The notes: generated by a model from the sequence alone, not told the origin. A DNA stretch of 60,201 nt from Chloroflexota bacterium (GCA_016209205.1 JACQWQ010000187.1:1-60201); one strand, 5' to 3'; shown: positions 24,801-33,323, counted from the stretch's first letter. Translations and numbers: made by a program.

Positions 24801-25754
24801 ACTGTCGGCAATCAACGCGACTAAATCCGGTTTGCCGCCCGTCACCTCATAAATGGCAGAAACGACTTGCTCGCTAATCACCAAGTTGCGTTTCTCGGTC
24901 AGATAACGACGCACTTCGGCAGCAGGCAGGGGCGCCAACCCCAAAACCGTAATGAGATTACGCCACAAGGAAGGCAGCGGTGGAACTTGTTCTCCCGCAA
25001 TCACAAGCCGCAAGTTAGCCAACTTGCCTTCGCCAATTTGCGCCAACAGCTGTTCCGCCATCCAGGTGCGGGGCTCTTGCGTGGCACTTTCATATGAATC
25101 AAACAAGAGAACCGCGTCCTGGTTTTCCACCCAAGCCGCCAAATCGCTCAAGAATGCTTGCCGCAACTGTTGCTGCCAAATCTGGCGCAAATCGGGATTG
25201 TCTCCGGACAAATAAAATCTGTTGCCTTTGATAACGTCGCCGCCGACCAGATCACCTTCGACATTTGCACTGCCGCTAATGTCAACGCTGCTGCTGCCGC
25301 CCGCTTCCACCTTCAAAACAACTCGCAGTTGGGTGGCATTTTCGAGCGCGGCGCTCAGAAACGGAAAATGCCTAGAACCCACTTGCTGCGCCACGTTTTG
25401 GAAAATCCACAGCGTGTCTATCGTGTTTGCAGAAGAGAAATTGATGGTCGCGCTGGGGACATTCCGAGCGCGGGCTTCCTGCGCAAGCCGCCGCAAAAGC
25501 CAAGTTTTGCCAATGCCGGTTGGACCTTTAATCAAGAGGATGCGTTTGGGGTCGCGCCCCTGGAGCATTTCAATGAAATGGCGCGTTTCGCGTTCGCGAT
25601 TGACAAACCACTGCAAAACAATCGCGCTCAGGGTCAACCTCGGATTGGTTCGCCCCGCAGCCGCACCGGGCGCATCGGCGGGCACCCCTTCCGTTGGTGC
25701 GGCAGGTTCAACGCGCAAAGGAGAATCGTCGTTCGGAGCGTTTTCTTGACCCAT
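21807..25754 (-). CDS. STAND-type NTPase with TPR repeats and C-terminal membrane helices
   Basis: 1315 residues. After a disordered N-terminus come a P-loop NTPase with Walker A GPTGIGKT (77-84) and a Walker B-like AVLLFD (214-219). Between them SANVEGDLVGGDVIKG (163-177) is a motif often seen in STAND proteins. A helical middle (about 330-880) contains TPR-like repeats and one hydrophobic segment. About seven membrane helices fill 880-1190, and a short TPR domain follows the last helix (PGFADGYAYRGRAQIKLAQP). STAND proteins are signal-gated switches used in regulation, cell death and phage defence. The 41-nt and 15-nt gaps to the two binding-protein pieces suggest one operon. No nuclease or other known effector domain was recognised. 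Confidence 0.8.
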   Translation of the reverse strand: MGQENAPNDDSPLRVEPAAPTEGVPADAPGAAAGRTNPRLTLSAIVLQWFVNRERETRHFIEMLQGRDPKRILLIKGPTGIGKTWLLRRLAQEARARNVPSATINFSSANTIDTLWIFQNVAQQVGSRHFPFLSAALENATQLRVVLKVEAGGSSSVDISGSANVEGDLVGGDVIKGNRFYLSGDNPDLRQIWQQQLRQAFLSDLAAWVENQDAVLLFDSYESATQEPRTWMAEQLLAQIGEGKLANLRLVIAGEQVPPLPSLWRNLITVLGLAPLPAAEVRRYLTEKRNLVISEQVVSAIYEVTGGKPDLVALIADSPNGLPENATQAQLLEILIQGLLETVPPPLAETLRVLAIPEWFDAELLAALSGDASRAEEQFNAIVQYSFAQSDNQQAWHFSPAVRRTLLETWAHQPLKLRELHQRAAQAFAARAQSAMDPERQEEYQRQAMGHWFSVEERRGLEMLRALFSQAEATYRLTSCELLLKRVQTLAGLTQPTRAWLDYLNGRLALALDDYATSARLFQNLLGQTDLDAELEALTRWAAGQLATEQGQWANAIESYKGARRYFQAQADAARVGQLMIALGDVYLQQARTLGELIQPRLIARTGRWRVLRAIPGILSAFPFVVYAWFIRRWRFLPPLQHGMNYRNWTLMRMLFTAAEWYRRAESTLAPTGQVTLLANAQLGLAQTYHRIGWWNNARELFEKVLASPAVVANDYLEAQVQRAFADTELYAGNTDNALELLTRSYAVLTRYHDAQGQIETTILLGRAWMQKGQFERGMEYYSQSLRESEKKRDHQRIGLALDALRRSAVTAELTPLQFAHVETLIANTHEKPYFPRVPDRWASNFERGLRIGLAALGVVALYLVAAPILSNLSAPSAFATAGLKSLGYLVIAAVSFLVAASVVGLGLVVWTTKRKFEPEQLDSFLTDDDAITRYDNHQQIVNRVVWSDVAALVVVERMRNQTPSPLLSYFWIYGSATGLRVPGTILWYSALKQDVDAHLAKQNIKPARLYRNAKFLPSRLGVLFLLAPWVFMLGYAILKNFLSRLAIPLHFSADQAALLSPVILTCGLVLAIAPLYWWLFLYPLWVRYTLTPQSTLPFFVGAAGILLVAGAFALALWYPFFPFRDWLNQTLFPLGFIAVLAAALWVISAREWKSHPAAQERAVHRLPLRIGALFVLLVALLGAALFAWREWAPYVSHVLPAIARYYRSDYVGAVEAANRALAVNPGFADGYAYRGRAQIKLAQPALALQDLNLLIESGQAVPDDFIERAQAYRMVSDSKAACRDLRTALALLGSNDESTDRVKAETLLREWNCS

Positions 25755-26073
25755 GAGCGCCTCGGAGGTCTTGACTCACCCGAAAATTATACCCCTTTTT
25801 TTGCATTCTGCGCGCGCATGAACGCAACGCAGCAAGCCGCCAAGTGTTTGGCGATGTGCGATGTCCGAAATCGAGTCGCGCAACGTGGCGAAAACACTTG
25901 GGGTCTTGATTTTGACAGCGCCTACTCGAGGTAACAAAGTGTCGCACACGAGACGCGGTGAGGCCGCGCAATTCATGTATAATGTCCGCGCTTGCGCGCA
26001 GGCAGAAATGTTTTTTTTAGAATGACACGCGCAAGCGCCAAGAAAATTTAACGCGTCAAACATCAGGGAACCC
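25755..26073. other. Divergent intergenic region with a promoter
   Basis: About 320 bp between the STAND gene (minus) and the dehydrogenase gene (plus). A -10 box TATAAT is at 25978-25983 for the plus-strand gene, with no clear -35 box. Words such as AAGTGTTTGGCGATGTGCGATG and CGAAAACACTTGGGG form weak inverted copies. No gene was seen. Confidence 0.5.
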
Positions 26074-27294
26074 ATGAAAGCTATCCAATTCAACGCCACT
26101 ATCCCGCGTTACGCCATCGGACTCGCGGGGCAAAAATTTTCCAGTTCGATTTTATGGAACGGCATGTCGTGTACGTCGCTCGTGGATGTGCCGGAACCGG
26201 CATTACCGAACGACGAATGGGTGAAAATCAAAACGCGGTACGGCGGCATTTGCGGCACGGATACGGGAACGATTCATTTGCACACGAGTCCGTATCTTTC
26301 ACCGTGGAGTTCGTTTCCGTTTACGTTCGGGCACGAGAACTTTGGAACGGTTGCGGAGGTCGGCGCGCGCGCGGGCGATTTCAAAATTGGGGAGCGTGTG
26401 GTGGTCGAACCGATGCTGTCGTGCAAACCACGCGGGTTCAAGGAACTCTGTCGTTTTTGTGCACGCGGCGAAACGAATTTATGTGAACGTTTGCGTGAGG
26501 GTGCACTCGCACCGGGCATCGCGACGGGCTTTTGTCGCGACACGAGCGGCAGTTGGAGCGAACAGTATCTCGCGCACTCCGCGCAAGTTTTCCGCGTGCC
26601 CGATAACGTGAGCGATGAAAACGCGGTGCTTGTGGAACCCTTCGGCATTGGCTTGCACGCCGCGCTGCAATTTCCACCGCGCGATGACCAGACCGTTTTA
26701 ATAATGGGCGCGGGCATTATCGGTTTGCTCACGCTGGCAGCGCTGCGTCAAACGGGGTCGAAAGCGAACATTTGGGTTGTGGCGCGTTATCCGTTTCAAG
26801 CCGACGCCGCGCGTAAACTTGGCGCGACCGAGATTATTGACGGCAAGCGTGATTATTCGACAGAGATTGCGAAACGCACTGGCGGCAAAATGCTCAAGCC
26901 GATTATTGGCAAACGCGTGCTGAGCGGCGGCGGCGTGGATGTGACGTACGAATGTGTAGGCAGCGACGATTCGATTGACGATACGCTGCGGCTCACACGC
27001 AGTCGCGGGCGCGTGGTCGTCGTCGGCGTGCCGGGGATTCCGAAAACGGTGGATTGGACGCCGCTCTTTGCCAAGGAATTGGACGTGGTGGGCGCGTACA
27101 ATTCCAATCACGCGGAACCGTATCGCGGTGAAAAACGCGGCGCGTTCGACATTGCGTTAGAGCTGATGCAGAACGGTTTGGATTTGGCGTGGCTCGTCAC
27201 GCATAAATTCAAACTTGGCGATTACGCCCACGCGTTTGAATTGCTGGAGAAACGCGGTGAGAGCAAGGCGATTAAAGCGGTGTTTGAATTCTAG
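26074..27294 (+). CDS. Zn-dependent medium-chain alcohol/sugar dehydrogenase
   Basis: 406 residues of the MDR superfamily. Catalytic zinc ligands appear in GGICGTDTG and FGHENFG. A structural zinc loop is suggested by cysteines in CKPRGFKELCRFCARGETNLC-like spacing (about 115-140). The nucleotide-binding motif is VLIMGAGIIGLLTLAAL. The substrate is not clear; glucose 1-dehydrogenase and threonine or sorbitol dehydrogenase relatives are possible. It stands alone, followed by a short-repeat region and a convergent gene. Confidence 0.88.
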   Translation: MKAIQFNATIPRYAIGLAGQKFSSSILWNGMSCTSLVDVPEPALPNDEWVKIKTRYGGICGTDTGTIHLHTSPYLSPWSSFPFTFGHENFGTVAEVGARAGDFKIGERVVVEPMLSCKPRGFKELCRFCARGETNLCERLREGALAPGIATGFCRDTSGSWSEQYLAHSAQVFRVPDNVSDENAVLVEPFGIGLHAALQFPPRDDQTVLIMGAGIIGLLTLAALRQTGSKANIWVVARYPFQADAARKLGATEIIDGKRDYSTEIAKRTGGKMLKPIIGKRVLSGGGVDVTYECVGSDDSIDDTLRLTRSRGRVVVVGVPGIPKTVDWTPLFAKELDVVGAYNSNHAEPYRGEKRGAFDIALELMQNGLDLAWLVTHKFKLGDYAHAFELLEKRGESKAIKAVFEF

Positions 27295-27379
27295 AAACAA
27301 GTAGGCAGGTAAACAAGAAAACAGGTAGCAGGGAATTCCCTGTCTACCTGTTTTCTTGTTTACCTGCGTTCCTGTCTAC
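27295..27379. repeat. ACCTGTTT/AAACAGGT inverted repeat region
   Basis: Words such as GGCAGGTAAACAAG and CTACCTGTTTTCTTGTTTAC form a long imperfect hairpin between two convergent genes, and could terminate both. Related words are at 4381-4497 and 29545-29600. Confidence 0.7.
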
Positions 27380-28975
27380 TTATTTGGCTTTTTTGTTGAC
27401 TTGAAAATTCCACCACGGGCTTGCGGTGCAGCCGACGGCGTTGCACGCTTTGATCTGCCAATAGTACGTCTTGCCTGCCTCCAGCGCCTTGGTGAGGAAT
27501 TGCGATGCGTTCGCTTTGTCCTTGACCACGGCGTCCCCTTTCTTGGAGTCAAGTCTCACGACGACATTATAACGGGTCGCGCACGACGCATCCTCCCAAT
27601 CCAGCGATACCGCGCGCGTATTGACTTTGCCGTTCGCTGCGGGCAAAACGAGCGTCGGTGCAGCGGGCTTGGTTGTCGCACAGCGGTCAAGCGCCGACCC
27701 GCCGGTATAAAAGAACGTGACGCCGATATAGTCGAGACGGAATGTCTGACCTTTGGTGGAAGAGCTCGAGTTGGTCACATCCACCAGACGAACCACGAAT
27801 TTCTTGGACTGTTTGATGGTGCTGACGTTCCACATGTAGCCCCACAAACTGTCGGAAGTGCTGGGCAGAGTGTAGCTCGAAGTGCTGCTCGTGCTCAATG
27901 CTTGGGTTTGGACATTCGCCCAAGTCGAGCCGCCATCACCGGATAGATAGATGCAAATCGTTCCGTCCAAGCTGCTCTTGGTCTTCCTCTTCCAGGCGTC
28001 CAACTTGACTTGAATACCCGTCAGCGTTGCGCTATCGGGCAAAGTGCTCAAGCTATAGTAAAAGTTGTGCTGATCCTGCTTGCTGAGCGTGCTGCTGTTG
28101 TACGTTGTGGGACACGTCACGCTCGAGCTAGCTGTGCCACTATTGGTATCCGATGCATACGACGAATCGTCGCCATAAGCTCGGGTGGGATAGCTATTAT
28201 AACCATTGTTATCTCCTGCACTCAAAGTCACTTTTGCATTCGCATTAGGCGCAAAAGAAGCCGACGAACTGGTGGCTGCGCCGGTAAAGCGCAGGACGCG
28301 CGCGCTCCAACGCGGCAGCGAGAGACTTGACAACCCGGTGCTGTAGAGCGTCGAACCGCTCACGGTAATGGATTGCTGAGTAGCCACGGCGTTGCCGTCT
28401 TCGTCTTGCGTATAGAGGTCTTCGACAAACGTGTACTGGGTCGTATAACTCCCATCGTACCCGGTAATCAAGCTGGATGCGGCGGGAATTTGCGCGGTCA
28501 TGTAGACATTGTTTGTGCTTGTCAACGTGCCCTGACTCGACGCCGCGACACCCGTAAATGAACCACCGCCTTGATAAGCACTCTGCTTGGTCACGCGGTA
28601 ATACACTGTGGCAGTCGCGTTGCTGGGATACATTTGGAAACGGACCGTCACCGCATCATTGGGCTGAACGGACACGGGTGTTTGCGGTGGAAAGTACACC
28701 GGCACGCCGTCGTCGGTACCGTCATTGTTAATGTCCGTCAGATGTCCAACCCAAACATTGTTGCGGTCGGCGCACGCTTCATTGGTTTCCAGATTGGTCA
28801 AATATGCAGATTGCGCAGGACGTCCGAGCGGCGCGGCGCCTGGCGTCCGCGACCCACCGTCCGGAGAACTTGTGCCATGTTCGGCGCGCACACCGGCAGT
28901 AGCAGCCAAGCCAAGCAAGACCAAGAGCGTGAGAAACGCACAGAGACGTGCAAGGGAACGAAAGGTGGGGAACAT
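27380..28975 (-). CDS. Secreted protein with beta-sandwich and fibronectin-like C-terminus
   Basis: 531 residues from the ATG at 28975 (AGGAG 8 nt upstream). A signal peptide (LARLCAFLTLLVLLGLAATAGVRA) is followed by Ser/Thr/Asn-rich beta-structured segments without recognised enzymatic motifs. The last 90 residues (APTLVLPAANGKVNTRAVSL, YYWQIKACNAVGCTAS) resemble a fibronectin type III-like domain common in Chloroflexota surface proteins. DINNDGTDDG near residue 75 looks like a dockerin or Ca-binding loop. Probably extracellular or surface-attached; role unknown. A strong palindrome (29017-29084) and a small hairpin next to the ribosome-binding site lie in its leader. Confidence 0.75.
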   Translation of the reverse strand: MFPTFRSLARLCAFLTLLVLLGLAATAGVRAEHGTSSPDGGSRTPGAAPLGRPAQSAYLTNLETNEACADRNNVWVGHLTDINNDGTDDGVPVYFPPQTPVSVQPNDAVTVRFQMYPSNATATVYYRVTKQSAYQGGGSFTGVAASSQGTLTSTNNVYMTAQIPAASSLITGYDGSYTTQYTFVEDLYTQDEDGNAVATQQSITVSGSTLYSTGLSSLSLPRWSARVLRFTGAATSSSASFAPNANAKVTLSAGDNNGYNSYPTRAYGDDSSYASDTNSGTASSSVTCPTTYNSSTLSKQDQHNFYYSLSTLPDSATLTGIQVKLDAWKRKTKSSLDGTICIYLSGDGGSTWANVQTQALSTSSTSSYTLPSTSDSLWGYMWNVSTIKQSKKFVVRLVDVTNSSSSTKGQTFRLDYIGVTFFYTGGSALDRCATTKPAAPTLVLPAANGKVNTRAVSLDWEDASCATRYNVVVRLDSKKGDAVVKDKANASQFLTKALEAGKTYYWQIKACNAVGCTASPWWNFQVNKKAK

Positions 28976-29288
28976 AGTTTGGTCTCCTGAATCACAAAAG
29001 TGATCGGATATGAATAGACGGCGCCGGTGATGCAAACGATTGCCGGGACCGTAGTGCAGTGCGCCGGGCGCACCCGGCGCCGTCCAAGTTGATTTCGGAT
29101 CGTGTGTTACGGCGCGGTTGCGCCATCTTCGTATGCGCCATATCACAGTCGGCAGCGCCATCACTGTTTCCGTTGGCGGGACGTGATGCGCCGCGCGGGT
29201 CTGTCGCCGGGCAGTCCATTGAATCTCCGGCACCCATCGCCGGACTGTCCAATTGCAAGGCGCGTGTTTACCTATCTCTCTCCAGACG
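28976..29288 (-). promoter_or_regulatory. Leader of the secreted-protein gene with a 68-bp palindromic structure
   Basis: GACGGCGCCGG (29017-29027) and CCGGCGCCGTC (29074-29084) close a 68-nt structure containing the hairpin GTGCGCCCGGCGCAC. A second hairpin ATCAC-AAAA-GTGAT (28991-29004) directly precedes the AGGAG site. No known riboswitch was recognised and no clear promoter was found. Confidence 0.45.
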
Positions 29289-29317
29289 AAAGTGCGCGCC
29301 TTTTTGGCGCGCACTTT
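29289..29317. terminator. Hairpin AAAGTGCGCGCC / GGCGCGCACTTT
   Basis: A perfect 12-bp stem with a TTTTT loop and a following T-rich stretch. It probably terminates transcription entering from either side of this 730-bp gene-free region. Confidence 0.6.
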
Positions 29318-29544
29318 TCGACCAATTTGCTATTTTTTTTTGCTCTTGGCGAAAAACTGGGGTTGCTGGCGAGGGTTGGGCTCATTCGCCAACATGTAAT
29401 CGGAGTTCAACTCCGAGCCAGCGCCGGAACACGAGCCCAACCAGATATGGTGAGCATTCGCGTCGTATCCGACGCAACGAACCATCGTGTTCCAACAGCA
29501 ACTCACCCACCAACACCCCGCTCTGGAAAACCACCAGAGACACA
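29318..29544. other. Gene-free stretch with inverted repeats
   Basis: Contains GTTGGGCTC...GAGCCCAAC (about 29370-29432) enclosing ATCGGAGTT/AACTCCGA. No coding frame looks real. Confidence 0.4.
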
Positions 29545-29712
29545 AAAACAGGCAGACAAGGAACTCCCTGTCTACCTGTTTACTTGTTTCCTGATTACTT
29601 GACTACCGACTACTGATCACTGATTACTTGACTACCGACTACTGATCACTGATTACTGATGACTGATTACTGATCACTGATGACTGATTACCGATCACTG
29701 CTCACTGCTCAA
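29545..29712. repeat. ACTGATN heptanucleotide array with CTACCTGTTT words
   Basis: CTACCTGTTTACTTG-type words are followed by about sixteen 7-mers (ACTGATC, ACTGATT, ACTGATG, ACCGATC, ACTGCTC). The array runs to the stop codon of the next gene on the minus strand. Confidence 0.85.
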
Positions 29713-31130
29713 CGCGGCTGGTCAATGTGATCGTGCGTGTATTCAATCGCCCCCACGCGCTGCGGGTCGTACATGTCGAGCAATCCCTGCAAGGATTGGT
29801 CGGATGCGCCCGGTTTCCAGAGTTCGACCACCGTTTCGCCGTGATACAACATTTGCCAGCGCACATACAAACGCGGGTCGGACGGATCGTGAATGGCTTG
29901 AGAACGGCGCGCGGCGTCTTGGGCGAGCTGCTTCATCAAATCCGTGCCGCAGCCGAACCCATACGGATAATCGCGGCGGTTCAGTCCCATATCTTCCACC
30001 CACTCGTGGTCAATTTTCACGACGCCGACATGCGTGTGAATCCCCGCGCGAATCATCGGCACTTCTTTTTCACCGTGCGGGTCCGCAACCCAGACGCCAT
30101 TCTTTTTTGACACGCGCGTTTTGGGGACGCTCATCAAGAGCGTGTACATCTCTACGGCTTCGACGGACGGACCTTTCGGCTTGACGCCTTCGGGCGCATA
30201 GACCAAAATTTTGTGTCCCTGCATTCCACCAATCGGCACGACCTCTTCGCGTTTCAACGCGCGCTTGTCCACGTTCCATGACCCTGACGCCGTGACCATC
30301 AACGTATCCGTATCCGCGTCGAACGCAAACAACATCCCTTCGCTAAAACCCTTCATGTTCAGATAACGATTGTAAATGTTGGCGAGGTCCGGCGAAACAT
30401 ATTCGCTGACATTTTTCGGCGCGGGCAAAAGATTCAGTTGGTCCATCCGATGCCCTGCCTCGATAATCGCTTCGGGCGTGCGCGTATTTTCCCATTGTTG
30501 CTTGGTAATTTTATCCTGCACGACAATGTAATCCGCGCCGACGTCGCGCGCACACGCCATCGAAATTAAACGATCGCGCAGCATCATCACGACGTCGCGT
30601 TCTTCGGCTTGGTCGCTCGGATGTCCGCCTTCGAGCGTCGTGTAGGTGGTTTCCCACAATTCACCCGTGTTGTGGTCGCCGCTGAGAAACACGACTTTGG
30701 GTGAGCCGGAACGCGCCATCGCCGTGCGCGAGAGTTCGACCACTTGCGTATGGCGCATTTGGCTGGGGCGTTCGCGAATGGTGAAAAACAAAACCAGGTT
30801 GTCGGGACGGCGCGCGAGTTTGTATTCGCGCATAATGGTGAGCGCGAGCGGGAGTTCGCGTTCGGGAATCCGGTCGAGCAGCGGCGCGTCCGTGTCGAGC
30901 ACGTCGTAGAAACCGATCATCAGATTGACATTGCCCTCCGCATGTTCGATCACGGTGTGACCTTGGGCGCGAAACGCGTCAATCAATTTTGGCAACAGCT
31001 TGGCTTGGACTTGATCGCCCTCAATCGGTTGGTTTAGAATCGAAATCGTGCGTGGGGAAAACCAAGGGGTTTCGCGTAAATCGGAGCGGGGCATCTCCAA
31101 ATTGGTTAATTCCGGTGCAGTCGTAATCAA
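29709..31130 (-). CDS. Conserved-looking protein of unknown function
   Basis: 473 residues if started at the TTG at 31130, which has GAGGAG at the right distance; an alternative ATG lies at 31094. I do not recognise the family. The protein is soluble, with no signal or membrane segment. Notable segments are LPKLIDAFRAQGHTVIEHAE, VVFLSGDHNTGELWET, MACARDVGADYIVVQDKIT and IRAGIHTHVGVVKIDHEWV. Asp, His and Glu are frequent in the C-terminal half, which might suggest a metal-binding enzyme, but no known active site was recognised. It stands alone between a repeat array and an AT-rich gap. Confidence 0.7.
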   Translation of the reverse strand: MITTAPELTNLEMPRSDLRETPWFSPRTISILNQPIEGDQVQAKLLPKLIDAFRAQGHTVIEHAEGNVNLMIGFYDVLDTDAPLLDRIPERELPLALTIMREYKLARRPDNLVLFFTIRERPSQMRHTQVVELSRTAMARSGSPKVVFLSGDHNTGELWETTYTTLEGGHPSDQAEERDVVMMLRDRLISMACARDVGADYIVVQDKITKQQWENTRTPEAIIEAGHRMDQLNLLPAPKNVSEYVSPDLANIYNRYLNMKGFSEGMLFAFDADTDTLMVTASGSWNVDKRALKREEVVPIGGMQGHKILVYAPEGVKPKGPSVEAVEMYTLLMSVPKTRVSKKNGVWVADPHGEKEVPMIRAGIHTHVGVVKIDHEWVEDMGLNRRDYPYGFGCGTDLMKQLAQDAARRSQAIHDPSDPRLYVRWQMLYHGETVVELWKPGASDQSLQGLLDMYDPQRVGAIEYTHDHIDQPR

Positions 31131-31145
31131 AGTTGGACTCCTCAA

Positions 31146-31391
31146 TGAGAAAGTGTGACATGTGCCAAGTACCAGACAGTGTCGTGTTCCCTTGGCAAAT
31201 GGAATTATATCTCAAGGAGATAAAACACCAATTCAAACGGCGCGTCGCGCAGTGGAAAAGCACACACACCAAATTGCAGGAACGCGATCGGTGTTTCGGA
31301 AGATTAGAGTCCCAGTTTTTTTGCCTATTTTACAGGCAAAAAATAAAAATAAGAGACTTCAACAATACTTTCAAGATTTCTTATTTATATA
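31146..31391. other. AT-rich intergenic region with a terminator
   Basis: Markedly AT-richer than its surroundings. The hairpin TTTTTTGCCT/AGGCAAAAAA (31316-31343) is a bidirectional terminator. No gene was seen. Confidence 0.6.
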
Positions 31392-31420
31392 TTGACAAAA
31401 TCAATTTATTGTAGTATAAA
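31392..31420 (+). promoter_or_regulatory. Promoter of the DUF2089-DUF4097 operon
   Basis: TTGACA (31392-31397), a 17-nt spacer, then TATAAA (31415-31420). The start codon follows at 31440. Confidence 0.85.
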
Positions 31421-31439
31421 GATTCTCGGAGGATACAGA

Positions 31440-31820
31440 ATGCTCAAACTTTTTGAACAATGTCCCGCTTGCGGCGGTCCCCTTATCATCGCCGAGATTC
31501 AATGCTCCAACTGCCATCTCAAAATGCAGGGCGAATTCAAACCCGGGCTGTTTTCGACCCTGTCCGACGATCAGCTGACCTTCGTACGCGCCTTTTTGCG
31601 CGTGCGCGGCAACTTGTCCGAGATGGAAAAAGTGCTGGGCGTTTCATATCCCACGATTCGAAACAAATTGGACGAGATCAACCAAGTTCTCGAACGCGCC
31701 GAGAAAAATCCTGTGGCTGCGCCGGTCGAAAACACACCGCGCACGGCGATCTTGCAAAAACTGGCTGCCGGTGAAATCGACGCGGCACAGGCATTAGACC
31801 AGCTGAAAGGATTAACGTAG
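31440..31820 (+). CDS. DUF2089-family zinc-ribbon regulator-like protein
   Basis: 126 residues from the ATG at 31440 (CGGAGG upstream). An N-terminal zinc ribbon (CPACGG, CSNC) precedes a helix-turn-helix-like segment (LSDDQLTFVRAFLRVRGNLS, VLGVSYPTIRNKLDEI), the pattern of DUF2089. The C-terminal 25 residues (TAILQKLAAGEIDAAQALDQ) resemble the end of the next protein (FAILQALQKGEITVAEAEML), a short-helical SHOCT-like motif. DUF2089 genes are often linked to DUF4097 genes, as here. Probably a DNA-binding regulator of the operon (inference). Confidence 0.85.
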   Translation: MLKLFEQCPACGGPLIIAEIQCSNCHLKMQGEFKPGLFSTLSDDQLTFVRAFLRVRGNLSEMEKVLGVSYPTIRNKLDEINQVLERAEKNPVAAPVENTPRTAILQKLAAGEIDAAQALDQLKGLT

Positions 31821-31883
31821 GGAACGCTCGCGGTAGCGTTCCCTGAAAGGATTAGCGTAGGGAACACTCGCGGTAGCGTTCCC
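31817..31883. repeat. Two direct copies of a GTAGGGAACGCTCGCGGTAG hairpin
   Basis: Two copies about 37 nt apart (GGATTARCGTAGGGAACRCT and GTAGCGTTCCCT) fill the gap between the DUF2089 and DUF4097 genes. Each copy folds into a hairpin with GGGAACG/CGTTCCC arms. The first copy overlaps the stop codon of the DUF2089 gene. Confidence 0.8.
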
Positions 31884-31907
31884 TATCAACCACGGAGAAT
31901 ATAAAAC

Positions 31908-33287
31908 ATGGAATGGAAATGGAACGCGGACGCGTTTGACGCCGTCCAAATCACCACGCCAAAGGGCGAATTTGAAATCGTCGGCACAGATACCAATGAG
32001 GTCTTGCTCGAATGTGACATCAGTTCGCGCCACTTGCGCACTGAACCGATCCTTCGCGACCGCTGGCTTGTCGTCCAACCGATGCACGGCGCGGGCGAAT
32101 GGACGCTCAAACTGCCCAAATCCAAAGCATGGGTCCTCCAAGTTGCCGCGGCGAGTGGAGAAATCGAAATCCATGATGTACAGGCGCGCTTTGATTTGCA
32201 ATTGGGCAGCGGTGAAATACACATCGAGGATTGTCGCGGTACATTCAACGTGCAAAGCGGCAGCGGCGATGTGGAACTAGAAAACTGCGTACAGGTCGAA
32301 GCGCCGACCGTTCCCGAACCGCAAGCACCAGAACCGGAAAAAGAAACTGCCGGGATTCCACCCATCCCGCCCATCCCGCCAATTCCCGGAATCAAAACAC
32401 GACGCGTCAAGATCAATTTCGGAAACGAAGCAGATTGGCAAGAGTACGGCGCGCAGTGGGAAGAATGGGGCGAACGCTTTGCGGAACAAGCGACGCGCTG
32501 GGCGAGCAAATTTGCGCGCGAATTTGGCAGCAGTTTTGGCTTGAACGACCGACCGAACGAGCCGGGGATACACGTGCAACTCGGCAGCGGCGACATCAGC
32601 TTGGAGCAAGTGGACGCACAGCTCGTGACGTTCCGGCTTGGCAGCGGCGACATCAATCTGGAAGAAGGACGCATTGGCGAATTCGATGTCGAAGCCAGCC
32701 GCGGCGATATGCAAATCGAGAATGTTCTGCCGACCGCGAATTGGGACCTTACGACGCGTCACGGCGACATTCAACTTGTCTTGTCCGAAGACACGAACGC
32801 GCGCATTGACGCCGCGACGCGTCACGGCGACATCGAATCCGACGCGCCGCTCGTCGGCGTGGGACGTCCCGGACGCGCCGCGCGTCACGGTGGACGTATG
32901 GTGGGCACACTCGGACAGGTTGGCGATCCGCCGATCGAGATTCATCTCGAATCTTTGCACGGCGACATTCAAATCGAATTGTCGGGGCGCAACAGTCGCT
33001 ATGCCGGACAACCAATGCCCCCGCGCGCATCAAAACAACCGGCGACCGCTGTCGCCCCCAAGCCACCCGTCCCACCAACACCGCCGACGCCCCTCACCAC
33101 ATCCGGCGCCGTTGTTCCGGTCACAGTGACGGATCTGCCACCCACGGATGAAAAACCGGCGCTCAAAGCAGCGGGGGCGGGTCCAGTGCAAGTGTACGAT
33201 TCGCAGTTTGCGATTTTACAGGCGCTCCAAAAAGGGGAAATCACCGTCGCCGAAGCCGAAATGCTTTTGCGTAGTTTGAAAAATTAA
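31908..33287 (+). CDS. DUF4097-family beta-repeat protein
   Basis: 459 residues. Strand-rich repeats with the recurring Gly-rich pattern LGSGDI, SRGDMQIEN, RHGDIQLVL and LHGDIQIEL form a right-handed beta-helix-like DUF4097 domain. A Pro-rich linker (PPIPPIPPIPGIK, about 148-160) and a second Pro-rich region (about 375-400) separate segments. The C-terminal 30 residues repeat the SHOCT-like helix found at the end of the DUF2089 neighbour, so the two proteins may interact through it. No signal peptide was seen. The physiological role of the family is unknown; in Bacillus a related protein (YvlB) is envelope-stress linked. Confidence 0.82.
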   Translation: MEWKWNADAFDAVQITTPKGEFEIVGTDTNEVLLECDISSRHLRTEPILRDRWLVVQPMHGAGEWTLKLPKSKAWVLQVAAASGEIEIHDVQARFDLQLGSGEIHIEDCRGTFNVQSGSGDVELENCVQVEAPTVPEPQAPEPEKETAGIPPIPPIPPIPGIKTRRVKINFGNEADWQEYGAQWEEWGERFAEQATRWASKFAREFGSSFGLNDRPNEPGIHVQLGSGDISLEQVDAQLVTFRLGSGDINLEEGRIGEFDVEASRGDMQIENVLPTANWDLTTRHGDIQLVLSEDTNARIDAATRHGDIESDAPLVGVGRPGRAARHGGRMVGTLGQVGDPPIEIHLESLHGDIQIELSGRNSRYAGQPMPPRASKQPATAVAPKPPVPPTPPTPLTTSGAVVPVTVTDLPPTDEKPALKAAGAGPVQVYDSQFAILQALQKGEITVAEAEMLLRSLKN

Positions 33288-33323
33288 AAACCACGATGCG
33301 CTGGAATGCGCCTCCGCTTGTCC

